This document shows positions 1 through 9,024 of a DNA stretch of 42,110 bases, one piece after another (position 1 is the stretch's first letter; each line of letters opens with the position of its first letter). The notes beneath the pieces are model-generated. The model searched no databases and was not told the origin of the DNA. It worked only from the letters and a program-made list of their open reading frames with translations. The position numbers and the translations under genes were made by a program. The stretch is taken from contig CABFPE010000165.1 in NCBI GenBank assembly GCA_900660155.1, positions 545,093 through 587,202 on the forward strand. The letters run 5' to 3'. Origin of the DNA: Hofstenia miamia. Lineage: Eukaryota; Xenacoelomorpha; Acoela; Hofsteniidae.

Positions 1-785
1 TATATATACACACACACATCTGTGGAATATATGTAAGGCAATTTGCTAATAGAACAGCTAAAACTGCTCTCTATTTACAAGAATTTCTTTTTCTTATATA
101 GATTGATATGATAGAGGATGATTGAATAAATCAGTTATATTTCACAATTGTTTTGTGTGCTGTATGCATTTATAATTGTCATATCACTCTCTTTATCAAC
201 TTCGAAAACATATGATCGATTTTTCAGTTGGTAAAATTTTCAAAATATTTACAAAGCACCTCGGATGTAAACAAACAATGGGCACAGTTTTTGTTTATGT
301 TGAAAGGAACGTTTTTTTTCCCATTGCGGTAATCTACTTATTCTAACAGACTACATAAATATTATGTGATAAATATTTCCTAAATTGATTTGGTGAAGTT
401 TTTAAAGCTATTGTGAGTTAAAGTGAACTATTTTCAATTTTGTTTGCAGCTGGTCTCAATCAAATTTTGATAAGCTAAATCAAAAAATATCCGGCAAAAA
501 TATTAAGAAAAATTTTTAAAAAAACGTCAAATGCATTTCTAGTCTATGTTTTCAATATTTTCACATTATCAAGATCTCCAAAAAGCCTCCTGCTCTTATC
601 AATGCAATGTCAGAGCCTATATACAAAATTTTTATCGATTCAAACTAAAAACTAAGTAAGAAAATATTGAAGCTGTTAACAGCAAAAGTGTTGCTGTTTG
701 CTGCTAACAACTTCTTTAGCTGTTAACAGCAAAATGGGAATCTCGAGTAATATGTTAGAATATAAATTGTATTAAGTGTTCTTAC

Positions 786-821
786 TTGCAGCATTGGATA
801 TTGTACCTGTAGGTTGTGAAT
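786..821 (-). CDS. Candidate 36-nt microexon, Ser/Thr-rich repeat (copy a)
   Basis: A 36-nt segment on the minus strand lies between an acceptor ending TATTTAG (AG at 822-823) and a GTAAG donor (781-785). Read in phase 1 it gives SQPTGTISNAA without a stop, and it starts and ends in phase 1, so it could be skipped without breaking the frame. The peptide resembles those of the candidate exons at 3103 and 1408 and of the decayed copy at 1164; short flanking intron sequences are similar too. It is the leftmost exon I can support, so the gene probably continues outside the window. A chance GT-AG pair cannot be excluded; the similarity to its siblings is the main support. Confidence 0.35.
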
Positions 822-1163
822 CTAAATAGAATTAAGGTTGACTATGAATTACTTTCGTTGTTTAGTTCTCAGAAACATATATATTATTTATCACTAGTTT
901 TTACATAATTAATAAGAAAATTTAATTTCTAACAAGAGCATTGAAATTTCTATTAGTTTATATGTTAATAATAAACTGAAAAAAACAATATTTTATGACC
1001 AACAATTCAGATGTAAAGGAAACTAGAAGTTTAAATTTTAAGTATTATTAAAATAGGTAATTACTTGTAAATTATAATGGGAGTTTGGTATTATATGTTA
1101 TTGAATGCTATTTCTCAGATAAATGAAGCTTGGTTACTGAGAATATAAATTAATTAAGCATAC

Positions 1164-1270
1164 TTTCAGCATTAGACACGGTTGCTGTCAGTTGTGAAGT
1201 TAAACTAGAATTGATAATTTTCAATATTCTTACTTTCAGCATCAAATAGTATTTTTGTGTTCAACATTTA
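1164..1270 (-). pseudogene. Two decayed copies of the microexon repeat (copies b and c)
   Basis: Minus-strand 1164-1199 reads SQLTATVSNAE in the frame of copy a and keeps a GTATGC donor (1158-1163), but the AG expected at the acceptor has become AC (TTTAAC). The nearest AG is five bases further out and would break the frame. A second copy, 1235-1270, keeps the GTAAG donor (1230-1234) and the shared GCTGAAA end but has no acceptor AG and little remaining similarity. They look like dead duplicates of the 36-nt exon. Tandem exon duplication followed by loss of splice sites explains this; RNA would decide whether copy b is still used. Confidence 0.3.
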
Positions 1271-1407
1271 AATTTTGAAAATATTTCGATGGGCTTAATA
1301 ATATTTAAAATATTTCATTTATTTACAATGTTATATGATACTGATTTCGCTCCTCAAATAAGAAAAACTATCTTATTTAGCATTCTAATTGTTTTTACTG
1401 TTCTTAC

Positions 1408-1446
1408 TTTCTGCTTCAGAAATAATTGCTGATGCTGGTGTTAGTG
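1408..1446 (-). CDS. Candidate 39-nt microexon, Ser/Thr/Ala-rich repeat (copy d)
   Basis: Minus-strand segment between a TATTTAG acceptor (AG at 1447-1448) and a GTAAG donor (1403-1407). It is 39 nt long and in phase 1 reads LTPASAIISEAE, stop-free, entering and leaving in phase 1. The shared ending (Ser, two residues, Glu or Ala) and the nearly identical acceptor and donor contexts tie it to the candidate exons at 786 and 3103. Inferred role: one unit of a variable Ser/Thr-rich stalk downstream of the cysteine-rich region. No transcript support is available here. Confidence 0.33.
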
Positions 1447-3102
1447 CTAAATAAATATTCGCTTAAAAGTAGATTTTTGATTTTTTCATCATGTGCAAAG
1501 AGCACATACAGTCGTGGTCATTATTCACTGCCTCCTGAAAAATACTATAATCCTTTTGTGTACGTGCATGTATGTGGGTGTAAATAGTACTTTTCATTGA
1601 AAACCAACAAGAATGTAGTCTTTGTGACATCCTGGCATCTTTGTTATGTTTATAAACACAGAATTATTAAGTATTTGTTATTATTCAGAAAGATTCGCTA
1701 GGTGTTTTTAACCACTTTGAGGCCACAAATTTCAACATCAGGCATACATAAGTGGCCATCAATCTCCACCCTCATATATATATACGAAAGGATTGAGGAT
1801 TCCCAATTACTCATAGTTTTGTTTGATAATTTGAGCTGAGTAATCTAAACTTTCAGAATTCAAAGCAATGCATTTATGGAATAGAGTTGTTTTGGGCTTT
1901 GAAAACAAAGTTAATAACCAACAGTTTCAATGTAACTCTTTAATAAACCAAACTGATTTTTTTCTTGAAAAAACTTGAAAGATCTTCAAAGTTTAAGTGG
2001 TAGCAGTTCCATGTGATGTTTCAAGTGAACGTCTTATGCTGAATTCGACTGTGCATTTTATTTTTTTCTAACCATAGAAAAATGTTCATATTTCTTAATG
2101 ATTTTTCACTAAATTTACCTTTATGTTGGAATTTTTTATTGTCTTTGCTATATATTGCAAAATAAAGGGTCTTTGTTATTGCAAATTTTCAATGTTTAAA
2201 TTAAATCATCAAGAGTTTAGCATAATTATAATCATTGGCATCAATTAATTGCATTTTTACGAAAAATAAAAGGTTCTTTAAGTTGATCTATATAGTATAC
2301 ATGAGCAAAGTTAACTTAATGCTTAAGAAATAATTGTATATATATTTTCAGTGTTCTAATCAAGTAAAAATGTGATGATTTGTTCAACTATGCAGGAATA
2401 TTCGGTTATGGTGAATGTATTAAATAGCTCCTTGAAAAATACGTGACAGTTTGCACGTTTAGAAAAAAGTTGAAATTTTTAAATACCTTTAAAATTCCAC
2501 TAGATATTACAAAGTGCCATTCTTAAAATTTTGACTCATTTTTAGCGCTAGTTTGTAATTGCTTTGAAGAAAGTAATTTTTTAGCAATCCTATATTTTAT
2601 AAATCTAGATATTGTAAATATTGTATACACAAAAAATTTTGAATATATCTTAGTGAATATTTTTTTCAGTATATTTTTTTGGAAAGATGTATTTTTTTTG
2701 CAAAGCACCAGATGTATGCATCACTAAATTATTTAGCGCCAGATACTTCATTTTATGCAAAATATTTAAATTGTGAATTTAGAATAGAGGCCTAATTTTT
2801 TAGGTTGAATTTCAAGTTTTCTGCCATAGTATCTAGTGCCTGTATAGATTTTTTATATTCATCACCTTTTATACTTTAAAATTTTATATCCAAAGCCCAT
2901 TTATATATATAACCCAATAAATATCAAAAATTGGGAAAAATACAATAAATATTTTGTGATTATTCTAACAATTTTCAAAAAAGTTTGAACTCAAAGAATA
3001 ATTTAGATTGCTTATAGATTATTTGTATGAAATATAATTCTATATATCCATAGGAAAAGCTCACTACATTACTTAGAATGTAAATTATATTTTGTTGCAT
3101 AC

Positions 3103-3138
3103 CTTCAACATTTGAAATTGTTGCAGTAGATTGATCAT
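3103..3138 (-). CDS. Candidate 36-nt microexon, Ser/Thr-rich repeat (copy e)
   Basis: Minus-strand 36-nt segment after TTATTTAG (AG at 3139-3140) and before a GTATGC donor (3097-3102). In phase 1 it reads DQSTATISNVE with no stop. This is close to the peptides of 786 (SQPTGTISNAA) and 1164 (SQLTATVSNAE), with the same length and phase; the sequence beyond the donor (a TAGAATGTAAATTAT-like block) also recurs beside those copies. The cluster therefore looks like dispersed exon duplicates rather than unrelated open stretches. Function is unknown; Thr/Ser content would suit an O-glycosylated stalk if the product is extracellular. Confidence 0.38.
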
Positions 3139-3733
3139 CTAAATAATAAATATATTATCAGGAATTGTTGATAAATACCAACAATATTTTAGAATTTATT
3201 GGAATATTTAATTCTTTAAAGAAAACTGCATTTTTCAATAATTAAATAAGTATTGCAATTATTAAACAACTTCATTCATTAAGTTCTTTTTTGTTTTTGT
3301 AGAAACAAAAACTTGATTTAGAAGTTCATATTAGATTCTATCCATCTCTCAGACTAATAAAATTGGGGTTGTAGTTACAGTTGTAAACATTACTACATTT
3401 TTCATTTGGAACCTATTATATTACAGTTCTATAGTTTTGATAGTGTTATATTTAATTGTTTTGTTGTTTAAGTTAATGTTATATTTAAAGCATAAGTTCA
3501 ATGAATGTATATTTATTATTAATATAGACTTAATTCTTTGTTGATTGATGTAATTGCTTTGAAAACCTATATTAAATATTTGTCACAATAATTATAATTA
3601 TAGATCTGATTAAAATTGCAGTGTATTTAATATTTAATGTCCATAAGGAAACCTACAAAAAATATTCTTGATATTAAAATTAATCTCATTTCAACACTTG
3701 TATTTAAATAGAAATTATAATGAGGACTCTTAC

Positions 3734-3766
3734 TTTGATGAGTGTACATAACTGTTGATGTTTGTT
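3734..3766 (-). CDS. Candidate 33-nt microexon
   Basis: Minus-strand 33-nt segment bounded by an ATTTAG acceptor (AG at 3767-3768) and a GTAAG donor (3729-3733). In phase 1 it reads QTSTVMYTHQ, stop-free, and keeps the phase 1-1 symmetry of the other exons in this proposed gene. It is only loosely similar to the SQPT/DQST family (a Gln then Ser/Thr at the start), so it may be a diverged member or a chance pair of splice motifs. Listed because of its position between better-supported candidates and its matching acceptor. Confidence 0.27.
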
Positions 3767-4392
3767 CTAAATCAATAGTAGTTTAGATTAAAAGTACTTT
3801 CAAGTTGTGTTAATTTAATTACCAGATATTTGATGTTGTCAATATAGTAATAATGCATTTCTCAATCAATAATGAAAATACTTCACAATTTAATGTGATT
3901 GCCATAAATGTAATCAGATTATTTAAAATTTAGTTTGAAAGGTGAAAATATGCAGGTTTTGAGATAATTGTTCAGAGAATCCCTGAATTTTTAATGCTAC
4001 TGGAAAATATCCACTATTTGTCCTAATTTCACAATAAATCCACAATATTCAATAATTTTTTTCAAAATATTGTATTCATAAAATCAGGTGTGCATTAAAA
4101 TCAAACTATAAATATTAGTTTCCTTATAAAATAAAAAATATGAACAACATCTTCAGACAGCTTCATAATACTATTTTATAGTTGAGATTTCAAGTACAAA
4201 GCACATTAAATACATTGCAGTCTAGTGCATTTATGAAATTTATGTAAATTGCATTTAAAATCCAAATATATTTGTTCTCTAGTTTCCACATTGTATAAAA
4301 TGATTTTCCAGTTATTATTAATCCTCATATATTGATATGTATAATTTTAGAATTCATTAATTACATAATTTATTGATTTCTATTACTATTAC

Positions 4393-4437
4393 CTGAGTCT
4401 GAGAAACAATATTCAGTCATTTGATAGCAAGAATTAT
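4393..4437 (-). CDS. Candidate 45-nt microexon with two cysteines
   Basis: Minus-strand 45-nt segment after an AATTTAG acceptor (AG at 4438-4439) and before GTAATA (4387-4392). Phase 1 reading gives NSCYQMTEYCFSDS, without stops and with two cysteines seven residues apart. It follows the cysteine-rich 51-nt exon at 8584 in the proposed minus-strand order, so it could extend the disulphide-rich part before the Ser/Thr-rich units. An inner AG would allow a 6-nt alternative. Support is splice motifs, frame and cysteine content only. Confidence 0.3.
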
Positions 4438-4762
4438 CTAAATTAATTCTTTAAATATGAAAGTAAAAAAAATTGTAATATAATTGTAATTTCATTTAAT
4501 TAATGATAATTTTCTAACATGTGTGATGAAATCATATATTATATGCAGCAATGTTTTAATTGCTGACAATACACATAGCAAAATATTTCATGATATAAAT
4601 TTTGATATTGCATCACAATTTGCACTTTGTATTGCATCATTTGCTCAAAAAGTAATTTTTTAGAGTTTTCAACCAGTAAATATGTACTTAAATATAATAT
4701 TAAGAGATCAAAAACATTTCATTGAATAATTCATTTAATTGGCTGTTTGGCAAGATTGTTTT

Positions 4763-4809
4763 CATTTTTAGAAATCTGTCATTTAATTATGCATGATGAT
4801 TCTAAAGTA
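4763..4809 (+). repeat. Dispersed direct repeat, copy 1 of 2
   Basis: This 47-bp block, centred on CATGATGATTCTAAAGTA, recurs in the same orientation at 5986-6032 with about four mismatches, 1223 bp away. No coding capacity is evident. It may mark a local segmental duplication or the edges of an old insertion, since the sequence between the copies is made of other short repeats. Confidence 0.55.
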
Positions 4810-5189
4810 CTACCCTGAAAGGTTTCAAACTTTTTGGTAAGCTATTGTTATAATGATCGTGTTAAATTCATAATGTGCAAATACACATTGCATTTGTTTC
4901 CTACAGAATTCCCTAAACAACAATGATGATAAACTAACACAATAGACAAATTCAATAGTATATATGGTCATTATAAGCAAAGTGTAGAATAAATTACATT
5001 TTTGTCTTGTCTTAAAAACCTATGTGGGTTTTATCACGTATGTTTATTAAATATTAGAAATTGAAAGTTTTTGCATAAACTAGTTTTTGGTTTTTTCTGA
5101 AAAATTATTTTGCTTTATTACCAAAATAAGCCATTATGCTTCTAACCAGTATAATTATCTCCCTGATTCAAATATTTTTTATTAAATTT

Positions 5190-5527
5190 TACCAAATAAA
5201 ACGAGTATGTAAAATAAACATAAACAAATTTAATGTGGTATTTCCAATGTCATGGGTGTTAATAAAAAAACAAGTATGTAAAACAAGTATGTAAACTAAA
5301 TTAATGTGGTATTTCCAATGTCATGTATGTTAATAAAAAACAAGTATGTAAACTAAACAATTTAAACTAAATTAATTTGTGATGTGGTATTTTCCAAAAA
5401 AAACAAGTATGTAAACTAAATTAAGCCACATAAATAAGCGAGTCACATACATTAACAAAATGCAAATATAAAGTATGTAAAGAAAATAAAACATGTGAGC
5501 TAAGTTGGGCCACATAAGTAAACAAGT
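5190..5527 (+). repeat. Degenerate minisatellite-like stretch
   Basis: The block AACAAGTATGTAAACTAAATTAA recurs imperfectly several times between about 5200 and 5500. It is interspersed with two copies of a TGTGGTATTTCCAATGTCAT phrase (near 5234 and 5305) and a shortened third. Spacing is irregular, so this is an old, decayed tandem array rather than a clean satellite. No ORF is associated with it. Confidence 0.5.
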
Positions 5528-5803
5528 AAAAATTGGTTACATTTTGAACAATAGATTGCAAACAATTCTAATCTCATTGGATTTTCGAAAATTCCTCAAC
5601 CTCTAAAAAAATTGGTTACATTTTATACAATAGACTACAAACAAATATGTTTATTTTTGCAATTGACATGTGTTTTCTGTGAAACGTATTTATTACCCTC
5701 AATATTAAGAAATTATGTATGTTTGAAATACTTATTAATTATGTAAATCCAAAAACATATATGAATAAAAAAATGGGTTGCATTTTATACAATAGACTAC
5801 AAA
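5528..5803 (+). repeat. Three copies of a ~38-bp AT-rich repeat
   Basis: Near-identical copies of a block containing TTGGTTACATTTTATACAAT and ATAGACTACAAA occur at 5528-5565, 5605-5645 and 5767-5803, all on the same strand with unequal spacing (77 and 162 bp). They adjoin the degenerate minisatellite on the left and the CRE/CCAAT cluster on the right, so the whole 5190-5960 interval may be one composite insertion. Confidence 0.5.
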
Positions 5804-5825
5804 TGTGTTTGCCAACAGAACATAT

Positions 5826-5956
5826 TCCAATGACGTCAGAGATACACCCCGTCAATATACACAGCCCAGCAGAAGCCAAAGTTCCCCCTCGACCAATCAG
5901 ATAAAAGTGGAACAGGCTTGCCACCACCTCTCAACCAATCAGAAAAAAGTGGAACA
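5826..5956 (+). promoter_or_regulatory. Promoter-like CRE and CCAAT-box cluster
   Basis: In AT-rich surroundings this short, more GC-balanced patch holds a perfect CRE palindrome TGACGTCA (5831-5838) overlapping a CCAAT box (5827-5831). It also holds two copies of a 24-bp block containing CCAATCAG followed by an A-rich tract and GTGGAACA (5891-5914 and 5933-5956, two mismatches, 42 bp apart). CRE and CCAAT boxes are bound by CREB/ATF and NF-Y in animals. The cluster lies about 240-370 bp upstream of the mariner-like ORF start at 6198 on the same strand, so it may be a transposon promoter, or an intronic promoter or enhancer. Activity is inference. Confidence 0.35.
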
Positions 5957-5985
5957 AAATATGCTCAGATTTATACTACTGTTGC

Positions 5986-6032
5986 CATTTTTAGAAATCT
6001 CTTATTTCATTATACATGATGATTCTAAAGTA
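5986..6032 (+). repeat. Dispersed direct repeat, copy 2 of 2
   Basis: Second copy of the 47-bp block at 4763-4809, same strand, about four mismatches. It directly follows the CRE/CCAAT cluster and precedes the mariner-like transposase remnant. Confidence 0.55.
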
Positions 6033-6197
6033 AAGCAACTATTTATTTATGTCTGATTAACTGACCATGTGTTGTAGACTCAATTTCTACTTGCCATTTT
6101 GAAGTACATATATTGGCATTTTTTATTAGCATATTCATATTTACATTTAATTTCTATTGGTCATACAGTACACTCACATATTTATATTTTATTAGTC

Positions 6198-7209
6198 ATG
6201 GATCAGAAAGCAAAAATTGATGTTGTATGCTGCTATTACAGTTCTAACAAATGTTCTGTGGCTGCATTACAATTGCAAAAGAAAGAAGAAAAATTTTCAC
6301 CTTATTTACCTACCACAGTAGTTAAATGTTTTGAAGAAAAAGGTTCAAATAGTAATAAACCAAGGACAGGCAGACCAACTGTATCTGATGAAACAATTGA
6401 TTTTGTGAAAAGAACATTTCAACAGCAGAAGAACACTAATAATTATGGTCACATTTCAATAAGGAAAATTTTAAGTGAAATTGTTAAGGCATTATTTGCA
6501 GTTTAGAAAATAATGAAGAAGAAATTAAATTTATTCTCTTATCACATGCAACAAGTAGACCCATGCTTGAATAAGATTATAATGCAAGATTGGAGTTTGT
6601 TGAATAGATTTGTAGAAAAATGATCTTAATATAGTTATGTGGATTGATATATTGTTGTTTTCTTTGGATGGTCACTTAAATACCAGAAACAGTGTAATAA
6701 GGAGTTACAACAAGCAACAGAATGCAGTAGAAATCCCCCTACAATCACCAAAAGTTTATTTTTTGGCTTGGCCTGACATCCATTTTCATTTTGAGAACCT
6801 ACTTCTTTGAGACAATTGTGAAAGGTATTCACTAGTTGAATATGTTGAAGAACAATTTGCTCTTTCAGTCAACTTGAAAACAAATTGTTACAACCCACAC
6901 TTTTATTTAAGGCAGTGCACAACCAGATGTTAGTCTCAACATCATGGTATTTGTAGAAGAAACATTTAGCAAGCAAATAATTAGCAGATCTTTACCAAAG
7001 AATTGGCTTGCCAGCTCACTGGATCTTAATCTACTGGACCACTGGCTGTGGTATTTGTGAAGTACTACGCCTACAGAAAAATGGGAAAAATAGAAGTTGC
7101 ACTACTAGATATTTTTTCAGCTGTATGCTACTCAGCAGTGTATAATATCTTGGATCAGGCAAATTTGGTTATGGCAAGTGAGGGTGGAAATATTCAACAC
7201 ATGCTATAA
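6198..7209 (+). pseudogene. Degraded Tc1/mariner-like transposase
   Basis: The ATG at 6198 opens about 102 codons ending at a stop at 6504-6506. They carry an N-terminal helix-turn-helix region of the kind found in IS630/Tc1/mariner relatives (DUF4817-like, from memory): MDQKAKIDVV at the start, then a GRPTVSDETIDFVKRTF stretch. Downstream the reading is broken by several stops and frameshifts, but transposase-like pieces persist: QSPKVYFLAW, SLDLNLLDHWLW (matching the usual SPDLNPLDxFLW block near the catalytic residues) and, at the end, EGGNIQHML before TAA at 7207-7209. CACCCTGTA at 7302-7310 resembles a terminal inverted repeat end, but I found no left partner. The element is dead and lies inside an intron of the proposed minus-strand gene. 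Confidence 0.75.
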
Positions 7210-7310
7210 AACACCATTGTTTCTTTGTTTATTTAAAATAAAATTTGTTAGTTTTTTTTAAATTTGTTAATTGTTCAGATTAAGACTCTAGACTTAAGAC
7301 TCACCCTGTA

Positions 7311-8583
7311 TTTTGCTAATAAATTTTCTTTTCTCCTAAGCATTACTTCTATGCTACAATTCAATATATTTTAGTATTTAATGGATTGTAATTTACAATT
7401 TTTTAATTTTCCTTTGCTTAACTAATCTGCTGATGTAACAGCTTATAAAACTGCCACTTTTATTCATATGAGCTGATTAGAGAATTTAAATAAAAATTGC
7501 AAATTTTTCAATTAGCTTGCTTCATGTCAAATACAAAGCTCCATCCTTAAAAATCTAATGTTATAATGTATCATGGAATAATTCTGATTTTGAACTTCTT
7601 AATATAGCCAACAAATTAGTGATGCATAATTCTTTAAAAAATTCAGCTTAAAATTTTTGGAAATTTTGAAAGTATAAAGAAGTTTACTAAATTGGGGTGA
7701 AAGCCATACATAGACAGTCTTTGATAATATTAAAAAACAAATTTTGAATTTAAGGTGCTTTACACAGAAGTTTTACAGTAAAAGTGTTCAAAAGATTAAG
7801 AAATAATTTAAAAATACTGAAACTTCATCATATTTTGAACTGAAGAAACTTGTGGACATAAAAAAGTGAAAGTGATAATAACCAAGCTATTTAGGCATCT
7901 TTGTTAAGTAGGAAAATCTTAACTAGAAATGCTTACCTTATTTCTTTGGCTGATCTTAGTTATCATAGAATTTACTTTGCAAAAATGCAAAAACCCTTTT
8001 TTCATAGTAGAATTAGGATTGCAAAAATTAATAGCTATAGAATATTATTTTAAAAAATAACCATTATAGTAATTATTCCTAAAGTTGTCTACAGGGATAT
8101 TTGAAGAATGTAATTTAACATATAGTCAAATTATGATAATACAAATTCAAGAGGCTTGCCATTTTAATGAAAGAGTTATTAGTTCTTTCAGGAAATAATG
8201 CAATTGCCAACATTACAAGCCATAAAATAATGTTAAAAAACTGCACTAATGCCATAGTTGATTTTATTGAAGATAGGGAAAAAAACATCATTGAAAATAT
8301 CAAATTTACATAGAAAATTTCATTAATGTTGAATATGAGCTACTTATGTATTACAATTTACTATATTTAATCATAAAATCATGTTTTTTGTGCACCTTTA
8401 ATGTATTTACTTAAAATATATATAACTATATACTATTTATATAAACAGAAATATCTAGCTTTAGAACCATTTCACATTTTGTATTTTGAAAAATCCTATT
8501 TCATATCTGCAATAAATTTAGGAAGGTGTAAATATACCAGTAATCTATTATTATTATTATTATTATTCAGTAAATAAAAATAC
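7311..8583. other. AT-rich intronic stretch, nothing recognised
   Basis: No coding segment, RNA gene or transposon was recognised. A short (ATT)n run lies near 8549-8569. If the minus-strand gene model is right, this is intron between the exons at 8584 and 4393. Confidence 0.5.
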
Positions 8584-8634
8584 CTTTTTCTGCCTCTGAG
8601 CAATCTGTACAATTTGGAGGACAAACAGTACAAT
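8584..8634 (-). CDS. Candidate 51-nt cysteine-rich microexon
   Basis: Minus-strand 51-nt segment after a GATATTTAG acceptor (AG at 8635-8636) and before GTATTT (8578-8583). In phase 1 it reads CTVCPPNCTDCSEAEK. Joined to the end of the 12436-13050 exon it would give CPDCCDCTVCPPNCTDC across the junction, a continuous cysteine-dense stretch in the same frame, which is the best evidence that the two belong together. Two other in-phase acceptors exist upstream: AG at 8644-8645 (60-nt exon, open) and a stronger-looking TTGCAG at 8674-8675 (90-nt exon, with an in-frame TAA). The 51-nt form is preferred for its ATTTAG acceptor and open frame. Confidence 0.45.
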
Positions 8635-8998
8635 CTAAATATCCTTAGTCAAAGCATATTTGAATATCACATTCTGCAATGGAATAATATATATTATTAT
8701 AATATTGGGGTAAGCTGAAAAAGTTTTCCTTTAAACAATGTTTCATAATTTATCTTAATGAAATATTGTTGAAAAATCAATTTGTAAAAAATATGAATAT
8801 AAAATAAACTTAAAGAAGAGTGTTATATAAATAGTTAATGTAAGTATTCCTGCTATATCTTTAACTATAATTCATCAATCAATCTTTTTGTCTGTCTATA
8901 CATTCAAAGATATATTTAGATGATCTATTTGTAGCAAAAATTAATTGTAGTCTACAGTTTTGATGTTGAACTTTTAGCGGTGTAACATTGTGCCTTAC

Positions 8999-9022
8999 CA
9001 ATGCTTTCTTGGTTGAAATTAT
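8999..9022 (-). CDS. Weak candidate 24-nt microexon
   Basis: Minus-strand 24-nt segment between GTTTTCTGTGTAG (AG at 9023-9024) and the donor GTAAGG (8993-8998), reading NFNQESI in phase 1 without a stop. The acceptor is pyrimidine-rich and the donor good, but the segment is so short that chance is a serious alternative. It would lie between the 615-nt and 51-nt exons. Confidence 0.18.
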
Positions 9023-9024
9023 CT

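Noticed and set aside
1506..1536. Minus-strand exon after a strong TTTTTCAG acceptor before GTATGT
   Set aside because: The segment is 25 nt and has a stop in phase 1.
1811..1844. A further minus-strand microexon (ATTACTCAGC...) with GTTTAG acceptor and GTAATT donor
   Set aside because: It is 34 nt, not a multiple of three, so it would break the frame of the proposed gene.
6148..6175. Left terminal repeat of the mariner-like element (TACAGTACACTCAC)
   Set aside because: It does not pair with the CACCCTGTA end at 7302 beyond a few bases.
8635..8673. The 39 nt upstream of the 51-nt exon as part of the coding exon
   Set aside because: It has a good TTGCAG acceptor and extra cysteines (CDIQICFD) but contains an in-frame TAA; the inner ATTTAG acceptor gives an open exon.
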